The notes below the pieces were generated by a model. That model worked only from the letters and a program-made list of their open reading frames with translations, ran no database searches and was not told the DNA's origin. Source: Cellulosimicrobium funkei (GTDB lineage Bacteria; Actinomycetota; Actinomycetes; Actinomycetales; Cellulomonadaceae). Taken from it: a stretch of DNA of 64,000 bases. Position numbers and translations under genes: made by a program. The first letter of the stretch is position 1; each line of letters opens with the position of its first letter. Of this stretch, positions 1 to 8,870 are shown piece by piece. Where the stretch lies: contig NZ_SOZH01000013.1 in NCBI RefSeq assembly GCF_004519295.1, forward strand, positions 1-64,000, read 5' to 3'.

Positions 1-79
1 CGCGGCGGCCTCGCGCCTGCAGCTCGGCGACTACTACCGCCAGACGTACGCGTCCAAGCCCGACTGGCAGGGCCTCTGA
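1..79 (+). CDS. C-terminal fragment of an unidentified protein
   Basis: The frame starting at base 2 is open to a TGA at 77-79 and encodes 25 residues ending LGDYYRQTYASKPDWQGL. The bulk of the gene lies outside the window. The tail is too short to assign a family. The next 208 nt, up to the DUF3039 gene, hold a perfect 16-nt palindrome at 101-116 that may form part of its terminator. Confidence 0.5.
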   Translation, partial: AAASRLQLGDYYRQTYASKPDWQGL

Positions 80-274
80 CCCGACGGGTCGACGACACCT
101 CGCGGGAGCTCCCGCGACACCGAGCCGCCCGTCGGCGCGCGGTCCACGCCCCTGGACCGTGCGTCGGCGGGCTTCGTCGTCTCCCGTCCCGCGGCCCGTG
201 GTCCGCGCGGCGGGTGTCGCACGGCGCGCGGACCGGCCGCGGCGACGGCCGCCCGACGTGTGGGCGTCGCGACG

Positions 275-280
275 TAGACT
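275..280 (+). promoter_or_regulatory. -10 box of a leaderless promoter (DUF3039 gene)
   Basis: TAGACT lies 7 nt before the ATG at 288, so a transcript starting at the usual distance would begin at or next to the start codon. No Shine-Dalgarno sequence precedes the ATG. Confidence 0.55.
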
Positions 281-287
281 TCACTCC

Positions 288-623
288 ATGATCGAACTCC
301 GCGCGAGCACGCCACCCGGGGGTCCCGAGGACCCGTTCCGGACTCCTGCGACCGAGCCGACGACCGGCACGTCGACCGGGGTGCTCGAGCGCGAGGAGAC
401 GCGCGAGCAGACCGAGCCCGGCGACCACGAACGCTTCGCGCACTACGTGCGCAAGGAGAAGATCATGCAGTCGGCGCTCTCCGGCAAGCCGGTGATCGCG
501 CTGTGCGGCAAGGTCTGGGTGCCCGGCCGTGACCCGAACAAGTTCCCCGTGTGCCCCACGTGCAAGGAGATCTACGAGGGACTGCGAGACCCGCAGGACG
601 GCGAGGGTGACTCCGGCAAGTGA
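288..623 (+). CDS. DUF3039 domain-containing protein
   Basis: A 111-residue protein. The conserved second half (residues about 45-100) carries ERFAHYVRKEKI, VIALCGKVWVPGRDP and a FPVCPTCKEIYE block, the signature of the DUF3039 family of actinobacteria. The Cys residues (LCG and CPTC) suggest a small metal-binding fold. The function is unknown. The N-terminal 40 residues are Pro/Thr-rich and probably disordered. The ATG at 288 was chosen because a TAGACT -10 box precedes it by 7 nt; a longer in-frame opening exists upstream but has no such signal. The stop overlaps the start of the following helicase gene by 4 nt (GTGA), so the two are probably co-translated. Confidence 0.88.
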   Translation: MIELRASTPPGGPEDPFRTPATEPTTGTSTGVLEREETREQTEPGDHERFAHYVRKEKIMQSALSGKPVIALCGKVWVPGRDPNKFPVCPTCKEIYEGLRDPQDGEGDSGK

Positions 624-2473
624 GCGCGGAGCACCACACGACGTCCACCGGTTACTCCGCCCCCGACTCCCGTAGCAGGACCTCGCCGCCGGCACCCCAG
701 AGCCCGTCCTCCGCGGCGGCGTCGCACCTCTCGCCGGCGTTCCCGCGGCGCGCCCCGTGGGGCTCGGCGTCCAAGCTGCGCGCCTGGCAGGCCGAGGCGC
801 TCGAGCTGTACCGCACGCGCGCGCCGCGCGACTTCCTCGCCGTCGCGACACCCGGCGCGGGCAAGACGACGTTCGCGCTGCGCGTCGCGACCGAGCTCCT
901 GGAGCAGGGCGTGGTGCGGCGCGTGACCGTCGTCGCCCCGACCGAGCACCTCAAGCACCAGTGGGCCGACGCCGCGGCGCGCGTCGGCATCCGGATCGAC
1001 CCGAACTTCCGCAACAGCCAGGGCCGGCACGGCGCGCACTACGACGGCGTCGCGCTCACGTACGCGCAGATCGCCGCGAAGCCGGCGCTGCACGCGGCGC
1101 GCACGACGGCCGACCGCACGCTCGTCATCCTCGACGAGGTGCACCACGGCGGCGACGCGCTGTCGTGGGGCGACGCGGTGCGTGAGGCCTTCGAGGACGC
1201 GACCCGGCGCCTCGCGCTCACGGGCACGCCCTTCCGCTCGGACACCGCGGCCATCCCGTTCGTCGAGTACGAGCGCGGTCCCGACGGCATCCGGCGGTCG
1301 CGCGCCGACTACACGTACGGGTACGGCGACGCGCTGCGCGACCACGTCGTGCGCCCGGTGCTGTTCCTGTCCTACTCGGGCAACATGCGCTGGCGCACGA
1401 AGGCCGGCGACGAGGTGAGCGCGCGTCTCGGCGAGGCGCTCACCAAGGACATGACGGGCCAGGCGTGGCGCACCGCATTGGACCCGAACGGCGAGTGGAT
1501 CCCGTCGGTCCTCGCGGCGGCGGACAAGCGGCTGACCGAGGTCCGGCGGGCGATCCCCGACGCGGGCGGCCTCGTCATCGCGACCGACCAGACGGACGCG
1601 CGCGCGTACGCGGGCCACCTCGCGCGCATCACCGGGAAGTCGCCGACGGTCGTCCTCTCGGACGACGACGGCGCGAGCAGCCGCATCGAGGAGTTCTCCG
1701 ACGGCGACGCGCGCTGGATGGTCGCCGTCCGGATGGTGTCGGAGGGCGTCGACGTCCCGCGGCTCGCGGTGGGCGTGTACGCGACCTCGACCGCGACGCC
1801 GCTGTTCTTCGCGCAGGCCGTCGGGCGGTTCGTGCGTGCCCGCAAGCGCGGGGAGACGGCGTCGGTGTTCCTGCCCAGCGTGCCGCACCTGCTCGAGCTC
1901 GCGAACGGGCTCGAGATCGAGCGCGACCACGCGCTCGACCGGCCACTCACCGCGGAGGAGCAGGGGGAGGGGTTCAACCCCGAGGACGCCCTGCTCGCCG
2001 AGGCGAACCGCGAGGACAAGGCGTCGGGCGAGCTCGTCCAGGGCTCGTTCGAGGCGCTCGAGGCCCAGGCGTCGTTCGACCGCGTGCTGTTCGACGGCGG
2101 CGAGTTCGGCACGGGCGCGGACGTCGGCTCGGACGAGGAACTCGACTTCCTCGGGCTGCCCGGCCTGCTCGACGCGGACCAGGTCACGACCCTCCTGCGT
2201 CAGCGGCAGGCCGACCAGATGAGCGCGCGCTCGCGCACCACGCAGTCCGCGGAGCGCGAGCGGGCCGAGATGGACCATCGGCGCGCCGCGGAGCTCCGCA
2301 AGGAGCTCCAGCAGCTCGTCTCGGCGTGGTCGCGCCGCAGCGGGCAGCCGCACGGGTCGGTGCACACCGAGCTCCGGCGCCGCTGCGGCGGGCCCGAGGT
2401 CCCGCTCGCGACGGTCGAGCAGCTCGACGCCCGGGTCGCGACGGTGCGCGGCTGGTTCGTCGGGAAGCGGTAG
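620..2473 (+). CDS. DEAD/DEAH-type superfamily 2 helicase
   Basis: A 617-residue SF2 helicase. Walker A ATPGAGKTT lies near residues 76-84, the DEVHHGGD Walker B (DEVH type) near 172-179, the ALTGTPFR motif III region near 200, and a motif VI-like QAVGRFVRAR near 399-408 after VSEGVDVPRL. The layout, with a short N-terminal extension and a basic C-terminal tail, resembles actinobacterial helicases found next to DUF3039 genes and the helicase half of type III restriction enzymes. There is no nuclease or methyltransferase domain or neighbour, so a restriction role is not supported. The GTG start at 620 overlaps the DUF3039 stop. The substrate, DNA or RNA, cannot be told from sequence. Confidence 0.85.
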   Translation: MSAEHHTTSTGYSAPDSRSRTSPPAPQSPSSAAASHLSPAFPRRAPWGSASKLRAWQAEALELYRTRAPRDFLAVATPGAGKTTFALRVATELLEQGVVRRVTVVAPTEHLKHQWADAAARVGIRIDPNFRNSQGRHGAHYDGVALTYAQIAAKPALHAARTTADRTLVILDEVHHGGDALSWGDAVREAFEDATRRLALTGTPFRSDTAAIPFVEYERGPDGIRRSRADYTYGYGDALRDHVVRPVLFLSYSGNMRWRTKAGDEVSARLGEALTKDMTGQAWRTALDPNGEWIPSVLAAADKRLTEVRRAIPDAGGLVIATDQTDARAYAGHLARITGKSPTVVLSDDDGASSRIEEFSDGDARWMVAVRMVSEGVDVPRLAVGVYATSTATPLFFAQAVGRFVRARKRGETASVFLPSVPHLLELANGLEIERDHALDRPLTAEEQGEGFNPEDALLAEANREDKASGELVQGSFEALEAQASFDRVLFDGGEFGTGADVGSDEELDFLGLPGLLDADQVTTLLRQRQADQMSARSRTTQSAERERAEMDHRRAAELRKELQQLVSAWSRRSGQPHGSVHTELRRRCGGPEVPLATVEQLDARVATVRGWFVGKR

Positions 2474-2487
2474 CCCCCGTGATCTCG

Positions 2488-2512
2488 GCGGCCGGGCCGT
2501 GCGCCCGGCCGC
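2488..2512. terminator. bidirectional terminator hairpin between helicase and pncB
   Basis: A perfect 10-bp GC stem (2488-2497 with 2503-2512) with a 5-nt loop sits between two convergent genes. There is no T tract, as is common in this genome. Confidence 0.55.
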
Positions 2513-2538
2513 GACCGGGTCGCGGCCCGGTCGGGGAG

Positions 2539-3969
2539 TCAGGGCAGCGTGTGCACGACCGTCGGGATCGCCGGGTCGCCGGCGGAGAGGCGGCGCGCGC
2601 CGCGGGGCAGCTCGGCGCGGGCCTCGCGGTGGCGGTGCGCGGCGTTCTCCACGCCGTACGACCCGACCCAGCGCGAGTCGACGGCGCCGTCGACGACGAG
2701 GGGCACCTGGAGCCGACGCAGGTCGACGTCGTCGGGCTCCCACTCCTGCACGGCGAGGTCGGCACCCGTGACGACGACCTCCTCGACCGCGCGCCCGTCG
2801 GCGTCGTAGCGGCGGGCGGCGCACTTGCGGCCGCCCGTGCTCGTCTTGGCGGTGGACGCCTTGGCGACGGGCTGGAGCACGCCGCTGGAGTCGGCGCGGG
2901 CGACGAGCTTGTAGACCATGCCGCACGTGGGGGCGCCGGAGCCGGTGACCAGGGAGGTGCCGACGCCGTAGGAGTCGACGGGCGCGGCGGCGAGCGACGC
3001 GATGGCGTACTCGTCGAGGTCGGAGGTCACGGTGATCTTCGTGTCGTGCGCGCCGAGGGCGTCGAGCTGGCGGCGCACCTCGACGGCGAGGACGCCGAGG
3101 TCGCCGGAGTCGAGCCGCACGGCACCGAGGCGGCCGCTGGCCGCCTCGACGGCGTTCTCGACGCCGCGGCGCACGTCGTAGGTGTCGACGAGCAGCGTGG
3201 TGCCGGGTCCGAGGGACGCGACCTGCGACGCGAAGGCGGACTTCTCGTCGTCGTGCAGGAGCGTGAAGGCGTGCGCGGCGGTGCCGATGGTCTCGAGGCC
3301 GTACCGGCGGCCCGCCTCGAGGTTCGACGTCCCGGCGAACCCGCCGACGACGGCGGCCCGCGCCGCGGCGACGGCCGCCTGCTCGTGCGCGCGCCGCGCC
3401 CCCATCTCGAGGCACGGGCGCTCGACGGCGGCGCTCGTCATGCGGGACGCGGCGGACGCGACGGCCGAGTCGTAGTTGAGGATCGACAGGACGAGGGTCT
3501 CGAGCAGCACCGCCTCGGCGAACGTGCCCTCGACCGTCATCACCGGCGACTGGGGGAAGAAGACCTCGCCCTCGGGGTACCCGGTGATCGTCCCGGTGAA
3601 GCGGTAGCCGGCGAGGAACTCGAGGGTGCGGTCGTCGACGACGGACTGCGCGTGCAGCCAGTCGAGCTCGGCGGCGGAGAAGCGGAACGACGACAGCGCC
3701 TCCAGGACCCGCCCGGTCCCGGCGAGGACGCCGTACCGCCGACCCGGCGGGAGGCGGCGCGTGAAGACCTCGAAGAGGCAGTGCCGGCCCGCGGTGCCGT
3801 CGGCGAGCGCCGCCTGGAGCATCGTCAGCTCGTAGCGGTCGGTGAGGAGCGCGGTCGACGCACCGGGCTGGTACGTCGGCTGGTACGACGGCCGCTGCGT
3901 CGGCGAGGCGGAGGGGGCAGCGCTGTCGGTCGCGGGGAGGGCGACGCTGCCCGGGTCGGCGAGGCTCAT
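2539..3969 (-). CDS. pncB: nicotinate phosphoribosyltransferase
   Basis: A 476-residue cytoplasmic enzyme that condenses nicotinate with PRPP to form nicotinate mononucleotide, the entry step of the Preiss-Handler NAD salvage route. The family start LLTDRYELTMLQAAL appears after a 40-residue Ser/Pro-rich extension. RRLPPGRRYGVLAG and RLDSGDLGVLA (about residues 281-290) are diagnostic, and GTSLVTGSGAPTCGMVYKLV forms the phosphate-binding end. The length is slightly above the usual 430-450 because of the N-terminal extension. The ATG at 3969 follows a TACGGT -10 box (minus strand, 3977-3982) by 7 nt, so the message is probably leaderless. It diverges from clpS. Confidence 0.93.
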   Translation of the reverse strand: MSLADPGSVALPATDSAAPSASPTQRPSYQPTYQPGASTALLTDRYELTMLQAALADGTAGRHCLFEVFTRRLPPGRRYGVLAGTGRVLEALSSFRFSAAELDWLHAQSVVDDRTLEFLAGYRFTGTITGYPEGEVFFPQSPVMTVEGTFAEAVLLETLVLSILNYDSAVASAASRMTSAAVERPCLEMGARRAHEQAAVAAARAAVVGGFAGTSNLEAGRRYGLETIGTAAHAFTLLHDDEKSAFASQVASLGPGTTLLVDTYDVRRGVENAVEAASGRLGAVRLDSGDLGVLAVEVRRQLDALGAHDTKITVTSDLDEYAIASLAAAPVDSYGVGTSLVTGSGAPTCGMVYKLVARADSSGVLQPVAKASTAKTSTGGRKCAARRYDADGRAVEEVVVTGADLAVQEWEPDDVDLRRLQVPLVVDGAVDSRWVGSYGVENAAHRHREARAELPRGARRLSAGDPAIPTVVHTLP

Positions 3970-3976
3970 GCGGAAT

Positions 3977-3982
3977 ACCGTA
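3977..3982 (-). promoter_or_regulatory. -10 box of a leaderless promoter (pncB)
   Basis: On the minus strand this reads TACGGT and ends 7 nt before the pncB ATG. The divergent clpS promoter begins 40 nt away. Confidence 0.5.
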
Positions 3983-4022
3983 GGGCAGCGACCGCCGCGG
4001 TGGGCGCCGACAGGCCCGCGAA

Positions 4023-4028
4023 TAGAGT
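4023..4028 (+). promoter_or_regulatory. -10 box of a leaderless promoter (clpS)
   Basis: TAGAGT lies 6 nt before the GTG start of clpS. Confidence 0.5.
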
Positions 4029-4034
4029 GGTGAC

Positions 4035-4370
4035 GTGAGACCCCACCCCATCTTCACCCGCCCCGCTGCCGCGCGGGCCTCCCTGACCGTGCCCGAGGAG
4101 GCGGTCCGCACCGAGGAGGCGACCCGGCTCGACAGCCCGTGGGTCACCCTCGTGTGGAACGACCCGGTCAACCTCATGAGCTACGTCGCGTACGTGTTCG
4201 AGTCGTACTTCGGGTACTCCACCGCGCGTGCCCACGAGCTGATGTTGCAGGTGCACCAGGAGGGCCGGGCCGTCGTGTCCACGGGTGACCGCGAGCGCAT
4301 GGAGGTCGACGTGCAGGCGATGCACTCGTTCGGGCTGTGGGCGACGCTCCAGAAGGACGGCGAGCAGTGA
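4035..4370 (+). CDS. clpS: ATP-dependent Clp protease adaptor ClpS
   Basis: A 111-residue adaptor that binds the N domain of the Clp ATPase and delivers N-end-rule substrates. The core from about residue 36, [20 protein letters not shown], contains the conserved N-D-P substrate pocket, followed by the [15 protein letters not shown] helix and [13 protein letters not shown]. The 30-residue N-terminal extension matches the flexible tail expected in ClpS. The GTG start follows TAGAGT by 6 nt. The stop overlaps the DUF2017 gene by 4 nt; the clpS-DUF2017-murI order is common in actinobacteria. Confidence 0.93.
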   Translation: MRPHPIFTRPAAARASLTVPEEAVRTEEATRLDSPWVTLVWNDPVNLMSYVAYVFESYFGYSTARAHELMLQVHQEGRAVVSTGDRERMEVDVQAMHSFGLWATLQKDGEQ

Positions 4371-5050
4371 GGCCGTTCCGCGCGGAGGCGCACGGGTACG
4401 TCGCCGAGCTCGAGCCGTCGGAGCGGATCGTGCTGGCGCAGCTCGCGGGCGACGTCGCGCAGATGCTCCAGGAGGGCGTCCCCGGGCGGGCGTCGGACGC
4501 GCCGGGCCGGTCCGCGCCCGACGACGCGTGGTCGCCCCCGGGCTGGACGGGCCCGACGCCCGGTGGCGGCGGGTCGGACGCGACGCCGCCGCCGGACCCG
4601 GCCGTGCGCCGTCTGCTCCCGGACGCGTCGGACGACGTCGAGGTGGCGCACGAGTTCCGGCGCTTCACGCAGGACGACCTCGCGGCGCGCAAGGTGGGGC
4701 GGCTGGTGCTGCTCGGCCGGATGCTCGTGGACTCCGAGCCGGCCGAGGCGGCGCCGTTCGTCGTCGGGCGCGAGGAGGCGCAGGACGTCGCGGGCGCCCT
4801 GACCGACGTGCGCCTCGTCCTGGCCGAGCGCCTGGACCTGCGCACGGACGAGCAGGTCGAGGGCCTGTACGACGAGCTGGACCGGGAGGGCGAAGACGGC
4901 CCGGACGACGGCGAGGTGGGGGGTGCGCCGCGCCGCTTCCTCGTGAGCGTGTTCCTCCTCACGGGGCTGCTCCAGGAGTCGCTCGTCGACGGCATGCTCG
5001 CGGACCTGCGGGCGGGGCGGGGCGGTCCGCGTCCCGAGCCGCGAGGCTGA
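4367..5050 (+). CDS. DUF2017 domain-containing protein
   Basis: A 227-residue protein of unknown function, typically encoded directly downstream of clpS in actinobacteria, as here. The N-terminal part ([19 protein letters not shown]) is the family start. A Pro/Gly-rich linker near residues 45-80 separates it from a mostly helical acidic C-terminal half ([25 protein letters not shown]). The GTG at 4367 is preferred over an in-frame codon 30 nt upstream because it gives the GTGA overlap with the clpS stop. The coupling suggests a role linked to ClpS-dependent proteolysis, but nothing in the sequence proves this. Confidence 0.85.
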   Translation: MRPFRAEAHGYVAELEPSERIVLAQLAGDVAQMLQEGVPGRASDAPGRSAPDDAWSPPGWTGPTPGGGGSDATPPPDPAVRRLLPDASDDVEVAHEFRRFTQDDLAARKVGRLVLLGRMLVDSEPAEAAPFVVGREEAQDVAGALTDVRLVLAERLDLRTDEQVEGLYDELDREGEDGPDDGEVGGAPRRFLVSVFLLTGLLQESLVDGMLADLRAGRGGPRPEPRG

Positions 5051-5125
5051 GCGTGGCGGGGACCTGTGGGCGCTGCCACAGCGGCGTGCGCGTGGTTCGG
5101 GGCGCCTCGCGCGGGGCGGCGACAG

Positions 5126-5131
5126 TAGGCT
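5126..5131 (+). promoter_or_regulatory. -10 box of a leaderless promoter (murI)
   Basis: TAGGCT lies 7 nt before the murI GTG start. Confidence 0.5.
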
Positions 5132-5138
5132 CGGCCGG

Positions 5139-5942
5139 GTGAACGACGCTCCCATCGGGATCTTCGACTCGGGCGTGGGTGGCCTGACCGTGGCACGCTC
5201 GATCCTCGACCAGCTCCCCAACGAGGCCCTCCTCTACATCGGGGACACCGCGAACAGCCCGTACGGGCCGAAGCCGCTCGCGGCGGTCCGAGCGATGGCG
5301 CTGGCGATCATGGACCAGCTCGTCGACGACGGCGTGAAGATGCTCGTCATCGCGTGCAACTCCGCGTCGTCCGCGGTGCTGCGCGACGCGCGCGAGCGGT
5401 ACACGCAGCGCCACGGGCTCCCGGTCGTCGAGGTGATCCTCCCGGCGGCGCGCCGCGCCGTGGCCGCGACGCGGTCGGGCCGCATCGGCGTCATCGGGAC
5501 GCGGGCCACGATCACGTCGCGCTCGTACGAGGACGCGTTCGCCGTGACCCCCGGCCTGACCCTGACGACCCAGGCGTGCCCCGAGTTCGTGCCGCTGGTC
5601 GAGCAGGGCGTGACGTCGGGCCCCGAGGTGCTGGAGGTCGCGCACCGTTACCTGGACCCGGTGAAGGCCGCGGGCGTGGACACGCTCGTGCTCGGGTGCA
5701 CGCACTACCCGCTGCTGACGGGCGCGATCTCGTACGTCATGGGCGACGAGGTCACGCTCGTGTCGAGCGCGGAGGAGACCGCGAAGGACGTGTACCGCAC
5801 GCTCGTCGCGCACGACCTCGAGCGCTCGCGCGACGCGGGGCCGCCGCGGCACCGGTTCCTCGCGACGGGGAGCGCGGAGCCGTTCGAGCACCTCGCGCGC
5901 CGGTTCCTCGGCCCCGAGGTGCTGAGCGTGGAGGCGGCCTGA
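5139..5942 (+). CDS. murI: glutamate racemase
   Basis: A 267-residue cytoplasmic enzyme that interconverts L- and D-glutamate for peptidoglycan synthesis. It opens with [17 protein letters not shown], the substrate-binding loop. The two catalytic cysteines are at residue 73 (VIACNSAS) and residue 187 (LGCTHYPLL). The length is typical of the family. The GTG start is 7 nt after TAGGCT. Its TGA overlaps the ATG of the following metallo-hydrolase gene by 1 nt, so the two are co-transcribed. Confidence 0.95.
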   Translation: MNDAPIGIFDSGVGGLTVARSILDQLPNEALLYIGDTANSPYGPKPLAAVRAMALAIMDQLVDDGVKMLVIACNSASSAVLRDARERYTQRHGLPVVEVILPAARRAVAATRSGRIGVIGTRATITSRSYEDAFAVTPGLTLTTQACPEFVPLVEQGVTSGPEVLEVAHRYLDPVKAAGVDTLVLGCTHYPLLTGAISYVMGDEVTLVSSAEETAKDVYRTLVAHDLERSRDAGPPRHRFLATGSAEPFEHLARRFLGPEVLSVEAA

Positions 5943-6772
5943 TGCGTCTCGTCACGGTCGGGTGCTCGGGTTCGTTCGCGGGCCCGGCGTCGCCCGCGTC
6001 GTCGTACCTGGTCCAGGTCCCGGCCGCGGAGGCCGCGGCCGCGGGGTTCGAGGCGCGCGACTGGAACGTCGTGCTGGACCTGGGCAACGGGTCGCTGGGC
6101 GCGCTGCAGCGGTTCGTCGAGCCGCTCGACGTCGACGCCGTGGGACTGTCCCACCTGCACCCCGACCACTTCGTCGACGTTTGCGGCCTGTACGTGTACC
6201 TGCGCTACCACCCGGTCCGCGGCTCGACCCGCACGGGCGTGCCGAGCCGGCTCACCGTGCTGGGCCCGGCGGGCACGGCCGCTCGCATCGAGGCGGCGTA
6301 CGGCGCGGAGCCGGGCGACGGCGTGACGGAGGAGCTCGACGTGCGCGCGTGGGAGCCGGGCGCGCCGGTCCGGGTCGGCCCGCTCGTCCTCGAGCCGTAC
6401 CGCGTGTTCCACCCGGTCGAGGCGTACGGGGTGCGCGTCACCGGGCCGTCGACGCTGCGCCCGGGGGAGAGCGCCGTCCTCGCGTACACGGGGGACACGG
6501 ACGCGTGCGACGGCGTGGTCGAGCTCGCGCGCGACGCCGACCTGCTCCTGTCGGAGGCGGCGTTCCACGAGGGCCGCGACGACGGCGTCGAGCGGGGCAT
6601 CCACCTCACGGGGCGGCGCGCGGGCGAGGTCGCGACCGCGGCCCGCGCGCGCCGGCTCGTGCTCACGCACCTGCCCGCGTGGAACGACCCCGAGCGCTCG
6701 CGCGCCGAGGCGCGCGAGACGTACACCGGCCCGGTCGACGTCGCCACGACGGGCGCGGTCTTCGACCTCTGA
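5942..6772 (+). CDS. MBL-fold metallo-hydrolase, RNase Z-like
   Basis: A 276-residue metallo-beta-lactamase-fold protein. The metal-binding motif LSHLHPDHFVD (HxHxDH) lies near residues 69-79; later ligands appear in AYTGDTDAC and in the C-terminal LTHLPAW. The fold start is [12 protein letters not shown]. Members of this family next to murI and rph in actinobacteria are annotated as cyclic nucleotide-degrading phosphodiesterases or RNase Z-like proteins; the substrate cannot be decided here. It overlaps the murI stop and lies 95 nt upstream of rph. Confidence 0.85.
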   Translation: MRLVTVGCSGSFAGPASPASSYLVQVPAAEAAAAGFEARDWNVVLDLGNGSLGALQRFVEPLDVDAVGLSHLHPDHFVDVCGLYVYLRYHPVRGSTRTGVPSRLTVLGPAGTAARIEAAYGAEPGDGVTEELDVRAWEPGAPVRVGPLVLEPYRVFHPVEAYGVRVTGPSTLRPGESAVLAYTGDTDACDGVVELARDADLLLSEAAFHEGRDDGVERGIHLTGRRAGEVATAARARRLVLTHLPAWNDPERSRAEARETYTGPVDVATTGAVFDL

Positions 6773-6855
6773 CCGCTGAGCGCGGGGACGAGCCACCGTC
6801 GGCAGCGCGGGAAGATGTGACCATCCACCGCGCTCAGCGGTGGGCCGGGGGTCGG

Positions 6856-6861
6856 TAGGGT
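6856..6861 (+). promoter_or_regulatory. -10 box of a leaderless promoter (rph)
   Basis: TAGGGT lies 6 nt before the rph ATG. Confidence 0.5.
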
Positions 6862-6867
6862 GGCGGC

Positions 6868-7638
6868 ATGACCATCCCCTCCTCGTCTCCGGGCACGGCC
6901 GCGCCCCTCCGCGCCGACGGCCGCACGCCCGACCAGCTCCGCCCCGTGACCATCACCCGCCACTGGCTCGACCAGGCCGAGGGCAGCGTGCTCGTCGAGT
7001 TCGGCCGCACGCGCGTGCTGTGCGCGGCGTCGTTCACCGAGGGCGTGCCGCGCTGGCGCAAGGGGTCGGGCGAGGGCTGGGTCACCGCCGAGTACGCGAT
7101 GCTGCCGCGCGCGACGAACGAGCGCAGCCAGCGCGAGTCGGTCAAGGGCAAGATCGGGGGGCGCACGCACGAGATCTCGCGGCTCATCGGCCGGTCCCTG
7201 CGCGCGATCATCGACGTCTCCGCGCTCGGCGAGAACACGATCGTGCTCGACTGCGACGTCCTCCAGGCCGACGGCGGCACACGCACCGCCGCGATCACCG
7301 GCGCCTACGTCGCGCTCGCCGACGCCGTCGCGTGGGGCCAGCGGCACGGCCACATCAAGGGCGGCAAGCCCGTGCTGACCGACTCCGTCGCGGCCGTGAG
7401 CGTCGGGATCATCGACGGCACGCCCATGCTCGACCTCCCGTACGTCGAGGACGTCCGTGCCGAGACGGACATGAACGTCGTCGTCACGGGCTCCGGGACG
7501 TTCGTCGAGGTGCAGGGCACCGCGGAGCACGCCCCGTTCGACCGCGCCGAGCTCGACGCGCTGCTCGACCTCGCGGTGGCCGGCACCGCCGACCTCACGG
7601 CGATCCAGCGCGCGGCGCTCGCGGCGGACCCGCGGTGA
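6868..7638 (+). CDS. rph: ribonuclease PH
   Basis: A 256-residue phosphorolytic 3'-5' exoribonuclease that trims tRNA 3' ends. Family blocks are [21 protein letters not shown] near the N terminus, [21 protein letters not shown] near residue 75, and the phosphate-site [17 protein letters not shown] followed by [19 protein letters not shown]. The length matches the family. The ATG follows TAGGGT by 6 nt. The stop overlaps the rdgB GTG by 4 nt; rph-rdgB is a widely conserved pair. Confidence 0.95.
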   Translation: MTIPSSSPGTAAPLRADGRTPDQLRPVTITRHWLDQAEGSVLVEFGRTRVLCAASFTEGVPRWRKGSGEGWVTAEYAMLPRATNERSQRESVKGKIGGRTHEISRLIGRSLRAIIDVSALGENTIVLDCDVLQADGGTRTAAITGAYVALADAVAWGQRHGHIKGGKPVLTDSVAAVSVGIIDGTPMLDLPYVEDVRAETDMNVVVTGSGTFVEVQGTAEHAPFDRAELDALLDLAVAGTADLTAIQRAALAADPR

Positions 7639-8321
7639 GCGGCACGCCCGAGGCGACCGGCGTCGTCGTGCCCGACGGCGCGCGACTCGTCCTCGCGACG
7701 CACAACCCGGGCAAGATCGCCGAGCTGCGCGCGATCCTCGCGGCCGAGCTCGACGCGCACCCGGGGCTCGAGCTCGCGCCCGAGGCGATCGTCGGCGCGG
7801 GCGACGTCGGCGCGCCCGAGCCCGTCGAGGACGGCGTGACCTTCGCCGAGAACGCGCTCATCAAGGCGCGCGCCCTCGTCGCGGCCACCGGGCTGCCGGC
7901 CGTCGCGGACGACTCCGGTCTCGCCGTCGACGTGCTGGGCGGCGCACCCGGGATCTTCTCGGCGCGCTGGGCGGGGCGGCACGGCGACGATGTCGCCAAC
8001 CTCGAGCTCCTGCTCGCGCAGCTCGGCGACGTGCGCGCGGAGCACCGCGCGGCCGGTTTCGTGTGCGCGGCGGCGCTCGTCACGCCCGACGGCACCGAGG
8101 TCGTGCGGACGGGGGAGATGCGCGGGACCCTGCTCACCGCGCCGCGCGGCGCGAACGGGTTCGGCTACGACCCGATCCTCCTGCCGGACGAGCAGCCCGG
8201 CGCGGGCACGGCCCGCTCGGCGGCCGAGCTGAGCCCGGCGGAGAAGAACGCGATCAGCCACCGCGGCAAGGCGTTCCGCGCTCTCGCGCCGGACGTCGTC
8301 GCGGCGCTCTCAGCGCGGTAG
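7635..8321 (+). CDS. rdgB: XTP/dITP diphosphatase (RdgB/HAM1 family)
   Basis: A 228-residue house-cleaning pyrophosphatase that hydrolyses non-canonical purine nucleoside triphosphates such as ITP and XTP. The family signature [15 protein letters not shown] lies near residue 19, [24 protein letters not shown] near residue 93, and [11 protein letters not shown] near residue 176, with SHRGKAF at the C terminus. The GTG start at 7635 overlaps the rph stop, so translation is probably coupled. Confidence 0.95.
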   Translation: MSGTPEATGVVVPDGARLVLATHNPGKIAELRAILAAELDAHPGLELAPEAIVGAGDVGAPEPVEDGVTFAENALIKARALVAATGLPAVADDSGLAVDVLGGAPGIFSARWAGRHGDDVANLELLLAQLGDVRAEHRAAGFVCAAALVTPDGTEVVRTGEMRGTLLTAPRGANGFGYDPILLPDEQPGAGTARSAAELSPAEKNAISHRGKAFRALAPDVVAALSAR

Positions 8322-8759
8322 GGGGCGGCCGGCGAGCTCGCGCTCGCGGCGTCGGCGGTCGCCCGGCCGCAGGACGCCGACGAGCGCGACCACGCCGCGC
8401 CAGCCGAGCATCGTCACCGCGAGGAACCCGAACGACACGAGCTGGAAGGCCGGGGCCACGCCCTGGTCGGTGAGCACGCGCAGCAGGACGCCCAGCGCCC
8501 ACGTGCAGCCCCAGACGACCACGCCCGTCGGCCACAGGGCCCACGGCCGACGCCACGCGCGCGTGACGAGCCAGCCCAGCGCGGCGCCCGCGGCGAACGG
8601 CCACGCCACGACGAGCAGCCGCGTCAGGCCCTCGTCGGCGGAGTGCGTCGCGAGGCCGCCGGTCGCCAGCGCGAGGACGCACGCGACGTCGGCCAGCGCG
8701 GCGAGCACGACGAGCCCGGGGCGACGAGGGCGCGGTCCGGTGGGCGCGAGGTCGGTCAT
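8310..8759 (-). CDS. DUF3054 family integral membrane protein
   Basis: A 149-residue protein with four predicted membrane helices: LVVLAALADVACVLALATGGL, LLVVAWPFAAGAALGWLVT, ALWPTGVVVWGCTWALGVLL and FQLVSFGFLAVTMLGWRGVV. This matches the four-helix DUF3054 family of actinobacteria, whose function is unknown. The ATG at 8759 is 7 nt after a TACCGT -10 box on the minus strand (8767-8772). Its 3' end overlaps the rdgB 3' end by 12 nt in convergent orientation. Confidence 0.8.
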   Translation of the reverse strand: MTDLAPTGPRPRRPGLVVLAALADVACVLALATGGLATHSADEGLTRLLVVAWPFAAGAALGWLVTRAWRRPWALWPTGVVVWGCTWALGVLLRVLTDQGVAPAFQLVSFGFLAVTMLGWRGVVALVGVLRPGDRRRRERELAGRPLPR

Positions 8760-8857
8760 GCTCCCGACGGTACCCCGCCCGCGGGACCGTCTCCGCACGG
8801 CCCGGACCGGCCCTGGCGGGTCGATCCCGGGACGCGGAGGGTCGATCCCCAGGAACA

Positions 8858-8863
8858 TAGGGT
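8858..8863 (+). promoter_or_regulatory. -10 box of a leaderless promoter (ABC-F gene)
   Basis: TAGGGT lies 7 nt before the GTG at 8871. Confidence 0.5.
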
Positions 8864-8870
8864 GGTCCCC

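Noticed and set aside
620-2473. Helicase as part of a restriction-modification system
   Set aside because: No methyltransferase, specificity or nuclease gene lies beside it, and the DUF3039 neighbour is a housekeeping-type marker.
572-4177. A 1201-codon open frame on the minus strand across the helicase and pncB region
   Set aside because: It lies antisense to strongly conserved genes and its product is low-complexity Arg/Ala/Pro repeats, the usual shadow of high third-position GC.
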